Below, piece by piece: positions 25,801 through 33,990 of a DNA stretch of 64,000 nt. The notes beneath the pieces are model-generated. The model was not told the origin of the DNA and made no database searches. It worked only from the letters and a program-made list of their open reading frames with translations. The stretch lies in contig NZ_JAGIXS010000005.1 of NCBI RefSeq assembly GCF_030014915.1, forward strand, positions 1 to 64,000, read 5' to 3'. Numbering within the stretch: position 1 is the first letter of the stretch; the number at the start of each line of letters is the position of its first letter. Both the position numbers and the translations under genes were made by a program. The stretch is from Pelomonas sp. V22 (GTDB lineage: Bacteria; Pseudomonadota; Gammaproteobacteria; Burkholderiales; Burkholderiaceae_C).

Positions 25801-28593
25801 ATGACTGCCCCAGTTCCCGCCCCCGTCTGGCCGCCTGATGCCGAACAGTTGCGCCGGCTGTTCGCGCCCGAGCGGCTGCGTCGCGGCGCCTTGCTGGGCG
25901 AGCGCCTGCTGGAACTGAAGCAGGACGAGCAGGGCGCAGTGGCTAGGCTCGCGGGACCGGCCGGCCAAGTTTTCGAGCTGACGCTGCAGGGGGTGCTGGG
26001 CCGTGATGGCCAGCCGCACTACAGCGCGCTGTGCAGCTGCAAGCAGCGCCATTTCTGCGAGCACGCCGCCGCCGTGATCCTCTGCCTGCCGCGCCATGCG
26101 GCCGTCGATGCCGGTGGCGATGCGCTCGAACAATGGGCCGGTGCGCTGCGCAGCCAGGCCAGCCGCAGCACCTTGCGCAGCCTGCCGCGCCTCGCGGATG
26201 CCGACGCGGCGAAGTTGCTGGATCGATTGCTGGACGATGGTCTCGGTGCCGAAGTGCAGGCGGCGTTCCGCCCGCGCCTGAGCTTGCGCACCCTCGGTCG
26301 TGGCGACGGCCTGCTGGGCATGGCGCGCGACGGTGCCATCGGCCCGCGCGCCGACAGCGTGAGCCTGGCCTGGGTGGACTGGACCTACCGAGGGGCCGGC
26401 GGTTTTGCCTGGCAGACGCCGGCGCCGCGCAGCCTGCTCAACAGCCGAGGGCCGGCGCGCCAGCAGATCGGCGGCCGCTATCTGCAGCGCGACCTGGCGG
26501 CCGAGGCCGATGCGCGCGACCAGCTGTGGGAGCTGGGCCTGATCCCGGTGGACGTGAAACGCCTGCAATGGCGCGACCCCGAGGCCGCCGCCTGCCCGGC
26601 CGCGCCCTGGACGCTCGCGCAGGAGGCCCAGTTTGGCGAGTTCTGCGTCAGCCAGCTGCCACGGCTGCGCGCGCTAGGCTGGGAGATCGAACTGGCGCCC
26701 GGCTTTGCCCATTTGCCGGCCCGGGCCGAGGTCTGCACTGCGCGCTTGGAGCGCCTGGCCGGCTCGGGCCGGCGCGGCTCCTGGCTGCTCAGCCTCGGCC
26801 TCGAGATCGAGGGCGAGACGCTGGACCTGGCACCGCTGATCGCCGACCTGCTGCGCCGCGATGGCCGCTGGTTGCGCGCCGAACTGATCGCCAGCATCGA
26901 TGACGATGCCGAGGTGCTGCTGCATGCGCCCGGCGGCCGCCGGATCGCCGTGCGGGCCGCGCCCTTGAAGGCCGTGGTCGGCGCGATGGTCGAGCTTTTG
27001 TTCGAGATCCGGGATGCCGGCCCCATCACCTTGAGCGACTGGGAGGCCAGCCGGCTCGAAGCGCTGGACGATCGCAGCGGCTGGCAGTTCCGGGGCGACG
27101 CCGACCTGCGCCTGCTGGCCCGCCGCCTGCGCGCGGCCGGCGAACCGGCGCCCATCGCTCAGCCCCCCGGCCTGGGCCTGGACTTGCGCCCCTACCAGCG
27201 CAGCGGCCTGGCCTGGCTGCAGCACCTGCGCGAGCAGGGCCTCGCGGGCATCCTGGCCGACGACATGGGCCTCGGCAAGACGGCTCAGACCCTGGCCCAT
27301 CTCTTGATCGAGAAGCAGGCCGGGCGGCTCGACCGGCCGGCCCTGGCCGTGCTGCCGACCTCACTGCTCTTCAACTGGCGGGCCGAGGCCGCACGCGTGG
27401 CGCCGGGTTTGCGGGTGCTGACTTTGCATGGCCCCCAGCGCCATGCCGACTTCGCGCGCCTGGCGGAGTTCGACCTGGTGCTGACCAGCTACCCGCTGCT
27501 GTGGCGCGACATCGCCGAGCTGGTCGGCCAGCCCTGGCATTTGCTGGTGCTGGACGAGGCCCAGCAGGTCAAGAACGCCGGCAGCCTGGCGGCCAAGGCG
27601 CTGCGCCGGCTCAAGGCCCGCCACCGGCTCTGCCTGACCGGCACGCCGATCGAGAACCACCTGGGCGAGCTGTGGGCGCAGTTCGATTTCCTGATGCCCG
27701 GCTTCCTCGGCGATTCACGCAGTTTTGCCCGACGTTGGCGCAAGCCCATCGAGGAGAACGGAGAGACCTTGCGGGCCGAGCTGCTGTCGCAGCGGGTGCG
27801 GCCCTTCATCCTGCGCCGGCTCAAGGACGAGGTGGCGGCCGAGCTGCCGCCGCTGACCGAGGTGCTGCGCCGCGTGCCCCTGCTCGGCCGGCAGCGCGAG
27901 CTCTACGAGAGCGTGCGCGTGGCGGCCGACAAGCAGGTGCGGCGGGTGCTAGAGCGTCAGGGCTTCGAGGGCGCGCGCATCGCGGTGCTGGATGCGCTGC
28001 TGAAGCTGCGCCAGGTCTGCTGCGACCCGCGCCTGCTGCCGGGCGAGGCGGGTGCCGACAACCAGGGCCGCGCCAAGCTGGACTGGCTGGTCGAGACCCT
28101 GCCCGGCCTCTTGGCCGAGGGGCGCCGGGCGCTGGTGTTCTCGCAGTTCACCGGCATGCTGGACCTGCTGTCCGAGGAGCTCGATGCCCTCTCCCTGCCC
28201 CATCTGCAGCTGACTGGCGCCACGCCGGCCGGCGCACGGGGCGAGCTGGTCGGCCGCTTCCAGGCCGGCGAGCTGCCGCTGCTCTTGATCAGCCTCAAGG
28301 CCGGCGGTGTGGGCCTGAACCTCACGGCGGCCGACACCGTGATCCATGCCGACCCCTGGTGGAACCCGGCCGTCGAGGCGCAGGCGTCCGCGCGGGCACA
28401 CCGGATCGGGCAGGACCGGCCGGTTTTTGTCTACAAGTTGGTGGTGGAAGGCAGCATCGAGGAGCGGATGCTGGAGCTGCAGGCGCGCAAGAAAGCGCTG
28501 GCGGAGGCCGTGCTGGGAAGCGACGAGGCCATGGCGGCCAAGTTCTCGGCGGAGGATCTGGACTTGCTCTTGGCCCCGCTCAGCGGGCCTTGA
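25801..28593 (+). CDS. SNF2-family helicase with N-terminal SWIM zinc finger
   Basis: A 930-residue DEAD-like/SNF2 ATPase. A SWIM zinc finger (CSCKQRHFCEHAAAVIL, ~77-93) is followed by a long middle domain, then the helicase core: GILADDMGLGKTAQTL (Walker A), LVLDEAQQVKN (DEAQ box), LTGTPIENHLGELW (motif III), SLKAGGVGLNLTAADTVIHADPWWNPAVE and ARAHRIGQ (motif VI). Such bacterial proteins remodel nucleoprotein or RNA polymerase complexes; HepA/RapA is the best known relative, but this SWIM-type is a separate group with no fixed role. I chose the ATG at 25801; an in-frame ATG at 25792 has a weaker ribosome site. Confidence 0.9.
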   Translation: MTAPVPAPVWPPDAEQLRRLFAPERLRRGALLGERLLELKQDEQGAVARLAGPAGQVFELTLQGVLGRDGQPHYSALCSCKQRHFCEHAAAVILCLPRHAAVDAGGDALEQWAGALRSQASRSTLRSLPRLADADAAKLLDRLLDDGLGAEVQAAFRPRLSLRTLGRGDGLLGMARDGAIGPRADSVSLAWVDWTYRGAGGFAWQTPAPRSLLNSRGPARQQIGGRYLQRDLAAEADARDQLWELGLIPVDVKRLQWRDPEAAACPAAPWTLAQEAQFGEFCVSQLPRLRALGWEIELAPGFAHLPARAEVCTARLERLAGSGRRGSWLLSLGLEIEGETLDLAPLIADLLRRDGRWLRAELIASIDDDAEVLLHAPGGRRIAVRAAPLKAVVGAMVELLFEIRDAGPITLSDWEASRLEALDDRSGWQFRGDADLRLLARRLRAAGEPAPIAQPPGLGLDLRPYQRSGLAWLQHLREQGLAGILADDMGLGKTAQTLAHLLIEKQAGRLDRPALAVLPTSLLFNWRAEAARVAPGLRVLTLHGPQRHADFARLAEFDLVLTSYPLLWRDIAELVGQPWHLLVLDEAQQVKNAGSLAAKALRRLKARHRLCLTGTPIENHLGELWAQFDFLMPGFLGDSRSFARRWRKPIEENGETLRAELLSQRVRPFILRRLKDEVAAELPPLTEVLRRVPLLGRQRELYESVRVAADKQVRRVLERQGFEGARIAVLDALLKLRQVCCDPRLLPGEAGADNQGRAKLDWLVETLPGLLAEGRRALVFSQFTGMLDLLSEELDALSLPHLQLTGATPAGARGELVGRFQAGELPLLLISLKAGGVGLNLTAADTVIHADPWWNPAVEAQASARAHRIGQDRPVFVYKLVVEGSIEERMLELQARKKALAEAVLGSDEAMAAKFSAEDLDLLLAPLSGP

Positions 28594-28613
28594 AGAAATG
28601 AAGCCCTCACGCT

Positions 28614-28678
28614 CACTGCTGTGAGCGGCCCCCCGAGGGGGCGCCTCAGTACCTACGGGCGGCCGGGCGGTACTGAGG
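28614..28678 (+). repeat. Dispersed palindromic repeat, copy 1
   Basis: This copy holds two nested palindromes: GCCCCC-CGA-GGGGGC-type arms near 28628-28642, and CCTCAGTACC (28644-28653) pairing exactly with GGTACTGAGG (28669-28678). A near-identical copy in the opposite orientation lies at 35428-35491, about 85% matching by eye. It sits between the convergent ends of the SNF2 gene and the 54-aa gene and could act as a bidirectional terminator. Confidence 0.75.
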
Positions 28679-28687
28679 GTCAGCCAG

Positions 28688-28852
28688 TCAGCGCTTGCGG
28701 TCGCAGCGTTGGGCCAGGGCCAGGCTGCGGCGGTCGCCACCGAAATGGCCGGATTCGAAGGCTTCGTGCTTGCGGCCCTTGTCGGTCTGCCACTCGGGCA
28801 TCGGAATGCGGCGCGGTTGCTGTTCGGTCGTGCGTTGCTGAGACTTCATCAT
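28688..28852 (-). CDS. Small conserved-looking hypothetical protein (54 aa)
   Basis: A highly polar peptide, MMKSQQRTTEQQPRRIPMPE followed by WQTDKGRKHEAFESGHFGG and a basic end (RCDRKR), with no membrane span or signal. Composition (Gln, Arg, Lys, Asp) and the ordered codon use support a real small gene rather than a chance frame, but no strong ribosome site is seen before either of its two adjacent start codons (28852 and 28849). It is convergent with the SNF2 helicase across the palindromic repeat. Function unknown. Confidence 0.55.
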   Translation of the reverse strand: MMKSQQRTTEQQPRRIPMPEWQTDKGRKHEAFESGHFGGDRRSLALAQRCDRKR

Positions 28853-29014
28853 GGCTTTATGCCCCGTTGACTCAACCTGGCTCCCTCTGGTGGGGTCCCT
28901 GGCTAGGTTGTTGACGGGCACAACGCCCACAAATCCAAGTTGGTTGACAGTCCAGCAACATTTGCTGACCGGACATTTTTCGAGCCCCGGCCAGCCGCTA
29001 CATTTGCGCAAACC

Positions 29015-29368
29015 ATGAGCCTCGATTCGTCCGATTCCGCCCCGCTGGTGGCCTGCCTGTGTGCCGCCTGGTGTCGCGTCTGCGACAGCTATCACGAGGT
29101 CATCGCCCAGCTGCGTGAGCGCCATCCGGGCGTGCGCTTCGTCTGGGTGGACATCGAGGACGACGAGGAGCTGGTTGGCGACCTGGAGGTCGACACCTTC
29201 CCGACCCTGCTGGTGGGTGCGGGCACGCAGCTGCGCTTCATCGGCCCGGTGACGCCCCAGCTGGCCACGGCTGAACGGCTGCTGACTGGCCTGGCGGAAG
29301 CGCCCGCCGTGCACACCCACCCGGCCGCTCAAGCCCTGCTGGCGCGTCTTCAGCAAAGCTGTAGTTAA
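29015..29368 (+). CDS. Thioredoxin-fold protein (WCRVC)
   Basis: A 117-residue cytoplasmic thioredoxin-like protein. The active-site motif is AAWCRVCDSY (Cys19 and Cys22), with the usual fold elements FVWVDIEDDEELV and the cis-proline segment VDTFPTLLV. The R-V pair between the cysteines differs from the G-P of classical thioredoxin and may raise its redox potential. It begins at the ATG at 29015, because the upstream frame is untypical. It has no operon partner; the M17 aminopeptidase gene follows after 84 bp. Confidence 0.85.
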   Translation: MSLDSSDSAPLVACLCAAWCRVCDSYHEVIAQLRERHPGVRFVWVDIEDDEELVGDLEVDTFPTLLVGAGTQLRFIGPVTPQLATAERLLTGLAEAPAVHTHPAAQALLARLQQSCS

Positions 29369-29452
29369 GCCGACCAAACCACAGGTAGCGGTGACTTCTG
29401 GCAGGCGGGGCGACAATGCAGGCCTCGCTTACCAGCCCATTGTTCCGCTGCC

Positions 29453-30835
29453 ATGACGGTCCAACTCACCAAGTCTGTCCCCGCCGCTGCCATCGCCATT
29501 ACCGTGGTTGACCGGGCGGCTTTCAAGCTGCTGGCGCCACAACTGCCGGCCGCGACCCGCAACTGGCTCGCCGCTCTCGGCTTTGAAGGCCAGGCCGACA
29601 CCCACGCCCTGGTGCCCGGTGCCGACGGCACCCTCGGCCAGGTGTTCGCCGGCGTCGGCCATGCCGCCGGTGCCTGGGTGCTGTCGGCCCTGCCGCAGGC
29701 CCTGCCCGAAGGCAGCTACTGCCTGGCCGACGATGGCCTGCAGGTGCCGGCCGAGCAGGCCGCGCTGTCCTGGGAACTGGGCGCCTACCAGTTCGACGTC
29801 TACAAGCCGCGCCGCCGCCCGGCCGCTGTGCTGGCCATGGTCTCCACGCCCGAAGCCCAGCGCGGCCTGGCCCTGGCCCATGCCATCGCCGCCACGCGCG
29901 ACCTGGTCAACACGCCGGCCGAGCACATGGGCCCTGAAGAGCTGGCCAAGGCGGCCCAGCTCGTGGCCAAGCAGCACGGCGCCAAGTTCTCGGCCATCGT
30001 TGGCGATGCGCTCCTGAAGAAGAACTTCCCGGCCATCCATGCCGTGGGCCGCGCCAGCACGCGCGCGCCGCGCCTGATCGAGCTGAACTGGGGCAATGCC
30101 AAGCATCCCAAGCTCACCATCGTCGGCAAGGGCGTCTGCTTCGACACCGGCGGCCTGGACCTGAAGCCGGCCGACGGCATGCGCCAGATGAAGAAGGACA
30201 TGGGCGGCGCCGCCAATGCCCTCGGCCTCGCCACCCTGGTGATGGCCCTGAAGCTGCCGGTGCATTTGCAGGTGCTGATCCCGGCCGTCGAGAACTCGGT
30301 GGCCGGCAATGCCTACCGCCCGGGCGACGTGATCAAGACCCGCGCCGGCTTGCAGATCGAGATCGGCAACACCGATGCCGAGGGCCGCGTGATCCTCTGC
30401 GATGCCCTTGCCTATGCCGCCGAATCCCAGCCCGAGCTGATCATCGACCTGGCCACGCTGACCGGCGCCGCCCGCATCGCCCTCGGCCCGGAGCTGCCGG
30501 CCCTGTTCTGCCGCGACATGGACACCGCTCGCGATCTGGTCGATCTCGGCATGAAGCTGGACGACCCGCTGTGGCACATGCCGCTGTGGGCGCCCTACCA
30601 GCCGGGCATCCAGAGCGACATCGCCGACATCGTCAATACCGGCAAGGGACCCAAGGGTGGCGCGATCAATGCGGCCCTGTTCCTCGAGTACTTCATCCCG
30701 GCCCAGCAGGACTGGCTGCACCTGGACATCTACGCCTCGAATGACACGCCGCGCCCGGGCCGCCCGGTGGGCGGCGAGGCGCAGACGATCCGGACCTTGC
30801 TCGCCTATCTCGAAGAGCGGTTCTCGCCGGCCTAA
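29453..30835 (+). CDS. M17 leucyl aminopeptidase family protein
   Basis: A 460-residue cytosolic metallopeptidase. The C-terminal catalytic domain starts near residue 160 and holds the two-metal site: IVGKGVCFDTGGLDLKP (Lys and Asp ligands), MKKDMGGAAN, and the family signature NTDAEGRVILCDAL. Enzymes of this family release N-terminal residues from peptides as hexamers using Zn or Mn. Length and motif order match PepA/PepB-like proteins; the N-terminal domain is divergent from PepA. Its stop overlaps by 4 bp the stop of the convergent GMC oxidoreductase gene. Confidence 0.93.
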   Translation: MTVQLTKSVPAAAIAITVVDRAAFKLLAPQLPAATRNWLAALGFEGQADTHALVPGADGTLGQVFAGVGHAAGAWVLSALPQALPEGSYCLADDGLQVPAEQAALSWELGAYQFDVYKPRRRPAAVLAMVSTPEAQRGLALAHAIAATRDLVNTPAEHMGPEELAKAAQLVAKQHGAKFSAIVGDALLKKNFPAIHAVGRASTRAPRLIELNWGNAKHPKLTIVGKGVCFDTGGLDLKPADGMRQMKKDMGGAANALGLATLVMALKLPVHLQVLIPAVENSVAGNAYRPGDVIKTRAGLQIEIGNTDAEGRVILCDALAYAAESQPELIIDLATLTGAARIALGPELPALFCRDMDTARDLVDLGMKLDDPLWHMPLWAPYQPGIQSDIADIVNTGKGPKGGAINAALFLEYFIPAQQDWLHLDIYASNDTPRPGRPVGGEAQTIRTLLAYLEERFSPA

Positions 30836-32487
30836 GCCTTGAGGATCAGCCGGGCCGCGCGCTCGGCGATCATCAGCGTCGGCGAGTTGGTGTTGCCGCT
30901 GGTGATGCTCGGCATCACGCTGGCGTCGACCACGCGCAAGCCCGTCACGCCACGCAGCCGCAGCTCGCTGTCCACCACGGCCGATTCGTCATCGGCCCGC
31001 CCCATCTTGCAGGTGCCCACCGGATGGAAGATGGTGGTGGCGATGTCGCCGGCCAGGCGTGCGAGCTCCTCGTCGCTCTGGAACTGCGGGCCCGGCTTGA
31101 ACTCCTCGGGCCGGTAGCGCGCCAGCGCCGGCTGGGCCACGATGCGGCGCGTCAGGCGCAGGCTCTCGGCGGCGATGCGGCGGTCTTCTTCCGTGCTCAG
31201 GTAGTTGGGCGCGATGGCCGGCGCCACGGCCGGGTCGGCCGAGCGGATGTTGACCGTGCCCCGGCTCGTCGGGTTCAGGTTGCAGACGCTGGCCGTGAAG
31301 GCATTGAAGCCGTGCAACGGCTCGCCGAAGGCATCGAGCGACAGCGGCTGCACGTGGTACTCCAGGTCGGGCCAGTCCTTGCTTGCGCTGCTCTTGGCAA
31401 AGGCACCCAGCTGCGAGGGCGCCATGCTCATCGGCCCGCTGCGCTTGAGCGCGTACTCGAGGCCGATCAGGGCTTTGCCCCACCAATGGCTGGCGAGCGT
31501 GTTCAGGGTCTTGGCGCCCTGCACCTTGAAGACTGCGCGGATCTGCAGATGGTCCTGCAAGTTGGCGCCGACACCGCTCATGTCTTGCTGGACCGCGACG
31601 CCGTGCTTTTGCAGGAGCGCCGCCGGGCCAATGCCTGATACCTGCAAGAGCTGCGGCGAGCCAATGGCGCCGGCGGCCAGCAGCAGCTCACCGCCTTCTT
31701 TCAGCTGCACGACCTCGATGCCATGCGGCGTGTGGACCTCGGCACCGGTGCAGCGCAGCTGGCCTTCCACACGGTCGAACAACAGGCGCTGCACGCGCGC
31801 ACCGGTCCAGAGCTCGAAGTTGGGCCGGGCATAGCAGGTGGGCCGCAGAAAGGCCTTGGCCGTGTTCCAGCGCCAGCCCTTGCGCTGGTTGACCTCGAAG
31901 TAGCCGACGCCCTCGTTGTTGCCGGCGTTGAAGTCCTCGGTCGCCGGAATGCCGGCCTCGGTGGCAGCCTCTGCAAAGGCATCGAGGATGTCCCAGCGCA
32001 GCCGCTGGCGTTCGACGCGCCATTCGCCGCCGTGGCCGTGGGCGGCCTTGAAGGCCTCGCTTGCACCAGGAGCATCCAGCCGCCAGTGATCCTCATGCTG
32101 CTTGAACAGCGGCAGCACCGCATCCCAGCGCCAGCTCGCATCGCCGGTGGCCTCGGCCCAGGCCTCGTAGTCGCGAGACTGGCCGCGCATGTAGATCATG
32201 CCGTTGATGCTGGAGCTGCCGCCCAGCACCTTGCCGCGCGGGTAGCGCAGCGAGCGGCCGTTGAGGCCGGCGTCGGGCTCGGTCTTGTAGAGCCAGTCGG
32301 TGCGCGGATTGCCGATGCAGTACAGGTAGCCGACCGGGATGTGGATCCAGTGGTAGTCGTCGCGGCCGCCGGCCTCTAGCAGCAAGACCCGCCTGCGCGG
32401 GTCGGCCGAGAGCCGGTTGGCCAGCAGGCTGCCGGCCGTGCCGGCGCCGACGATGATGTGGTCGTAGAGGTGGCTGTGCTTGCTCAT
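30832..32487 (-). CDS. GMC-family FAD oxidoreductase (choline dehydrogenase-like)
   Basis: A 551-residue flavoenzyme. The dinucleotide site is DHIIVGAGTAGSLLANRLS near the N-terminus, followed by the GMC signature GKVLGGSSSINGMIYMRG and, near the end, ATTIFHPVGTCKMG and DASVMPSITSGNTNSPTLMIAERAA with the catalytic His/Asn pair of the family. The substrate is an alcohol (choline-, aryl- or alkyl-alcohol-like), not resolvable from sequence. The start at 32487 was chosen because the FAD motif follows 8 residues later. No betaine aldehyde dehydrogenase gene is adjacent, so betI/betA context is absent. Confidence 0.92.
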   Translation of the reverse strand: MSKHSHLYDHIIVGAGTAGSLLANRLSADPRRRVLLLEAGGRDDYHWIHIPVGYLYCIGNPRTDWLYKTEPDAGLNGRSLRYPRGKVLGGSSSINGMIYMRGQSRDYEAWAEATGDASWRWDAVLPLFKQHEDHWRLDAPGASEAFKAAHGHGGEWRVERQRLRWDILDAFAEAATEAGIPATEDFNAGNNEGVGYFEVNQRKGWRWNTAKAFLRPTCYARPNFELWTGARVQRLLFDRVEGQLRCTGAEVHTPHGIEVVQLKEGGELLLAAGAIGSPQLLQVSGIGPAALLQKHGVAVQQDMSGVGANLQDHLQIRAVFKVQGAKTLNTLASHWWGKALIGLEYALKRSGPMSMAPSQLGAFAKSSASKDWPDLEYHVQPLSLDAFGEPLHGFNAFTASVCNLNPTSRGTVNIRSADPAVAPAIAPNYLSTEEDRRIAAESLRLTRRIVAQPALARYRPEEFKPGPQFQSDEELARLAGDIATTIFHPVGTCKMGRADDESAVVDSELRLRGVTGLRVVDASVMPSITSGNTNSPTLMIAERAARLILKA

Positions 32488-32533
32488 GTGGCCGCCATGC
32501 TGACCCAGGGGGCAGCAGGCGGCAAGCAGGTTC

Positions 32534-33898
32534 CTACCGAGTGCTGACCGTCGGCGTTGTGCCGGCGCCAAGCGCATACCAGTCGAGCCTGCGCGTCAGC
32601 GTCATGACAGCGGCCAGCAGGGCAAACAGCAGCAGGGCGCCGATCACCAAAGCCGCCTGCTCCAGCCTTAGCAAGGTGTAGAGCGCGCCGTACAGCCCGG
32701 CCACCAGCGCGCCGAAGCCGATGCCACGCGCCCAGCTCCCCAGCATGGCCACGCCGTAGTAGCCGAGCAGCACCACGGCCGCGCCGGAGGCCATCGCATA
32801 AGACAGGCCGAAGCTCAGGTGCTCCGACAGGCTCAAGAGCAAGAGGAAGAACACGCTCAGTGCCAGACCCACCAGCAGGTATTGCACCGGGTGCACGCGG
32901 CGGCCGGCCAGCAGCTCGACGAGGCCCACGCAGACGAAGGTCAGGAGGATGAAGAGCAGGCCGTACTTGATGGCCCGGTCGCTCATCACATACGGGTTGA
33001 CCGGGTCCACGAGGCCGACTTCCAGCGTGTCGATCTCGGAGGTGCGCTCGGGGCCCGAGCTTCCCACATCCGGCATCGGCTTGCGGGCCAGCACATCGGC
33101 GGCGGCTGTGCTGGCGAGCTCGGAGACGGTCCATTGCGCCGTGAAGCCGCTGGCGTCGACGGTCCGCTCACTCGGCAAAAAACGCCCACCGAAGCTGGGA
33201 TGCGGCCAGTCCGACTTGAGGTTCAGCTTGGTGGACGCCGCCGCAGGCACCAGGGCGAAGCGGCCCGTGCCCTGCAGGTCCAGCTTGATCTGCACCGCCA
33301 CCGGCAAGGCCAGCGGCAGCGGCAAGACCGCGTGCAGGCCGCGCTCGTACTTGGGATGGTGTGTGCCGGGCCGCACGGCCAGGCTTTGCGCGCCCAGGCT
33401 CAGCTCGGCCGAGCGCAGGCCGCGCGCATCGCTGACGGCCAGCATCAGCTCGGGGTCGTTGCACTGGAGCTTGCTGCCGGCATGCTCGGCACGCGGCTGC
33501 AGGCTTTCGACCGAGCCCCATTGGGCCTCGAGCAGCAGGTCGCCGGCATAGCCATTCACCTTGAAGAGGCCGCGATAGCGCGCCTCCTGCCTGAGCGTGC
33601 CACCCACCTGCAGCTTGGCCGGTGCCGCCACCAGGGTGAACTCGCGCTTCTCCATGGCCACGCGGCGCTCCGCGCCCTGGCCGGTCACGGCCTCCCATTC
33701 CTCCACGCACTGGCGCTGCAAGAGCGGGCCCAGCAGCGTCTGCGCGCCAGCCTGGGCCTGCTCCACACTCTGCACCGCTTCCTGCTGGCGGCCCTGGCGC
33801 TCGTTCACCAGCCAGCCTATGCGCAAGAGCACGATGCACAGCAGCAGCGTCACCGCCGCGAGGATGACCAGTTTCCAGATGATGGCTCGCGATCCCAT
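32534..33898 (-). CDS. creD: Inner-membrane protein CreD
   Basis: A 454-residue protein with an N-terminal span (LVILAAVTLLLCIVLLRIGWLV), a large periplasmic domain (~40-300, with the conserved FGGRFLPSER), then five to six spans in the C-terminal third (YGLLFILLTFVCVGLVELL, RVHPVQYLLVGLALSVFFLLLLSLSEHL). CreD is the main target of the CreBC two-component system and affects envelope integrity and beta-lactam or colicin response; its biochemical role is not known. It follows creC after 92 bp and has a cre-tag-like site in that gap, so it may have its own CreB-driven promoter. Confidence 0.92.
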   Translation of the reverse strand: MGSRAIIWKLVILAAVTLLLCIVLLRIGWLVNERQGRQQEAVQSVEQAQAGAQTLLGPLLQRQCVEEWEAVTGQGAERRVAMEKREFTLVAAPAKLQVGGTLRQEARYRGLFKVNGYAGDLLLEAQWGSVESLQPRAEHAGSKLQCNDPELMLAVSDARGLRSAELSLGAQSLAVRPGTHHPKYERGLHAVLPLPLALPVAVQIKLDLQGTGRFALVPAAASTKLNLKSDWPHPSFGGRFLPSERTVDASGFTAQWTVSELASTAAADVLARKPMPDVGSSGPERTSEIDTLEVGLVDPVNPYVMSDRAIKYGLLFILLTFVCVGLVELLAGRRVHPVQYLLVGLALSVFFLLLLSLSEHLSFGLSYAMASGAAVVLLGYYGVAMLGSWARGIGFGALVAGLYGALYTLLRLEQAALVIGALLLFALLAAVMTLTRRLDWYALGAGTTPTVSTR

Positions 33899-33963
33899 GC
33901 CGGGCTCCTTCTTGTTGTGAAGCAGCCAGTCTCACGAGGGGTGGTGAGGCGATGAGGAAGTTT

Positions 33964-33979
33964 GTGAGGCCTGTGTGAA
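33964..33979 (-). promoter_or_regulatory. cre-tag-like CreB binding site upstream of creD
   Basis: On the minus strand TTCACACAGGCCTCAC matches the CreB (blr/cre) tag TTCAC-N6-TTCAC with one mismatch in the second half. It is 65 bp before the creD ATG. Further GTGAG/GTGAA half-sites on the plus strand at 33944 and 33917 are spaced about 20 and 27 bp, partly in helical phase. The site stands in the creC-creD gap, where the regulated promoter of creD is expected. Confidence 0.6.
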
Positions 33980-33990
33980 GTCCGGCGCCT

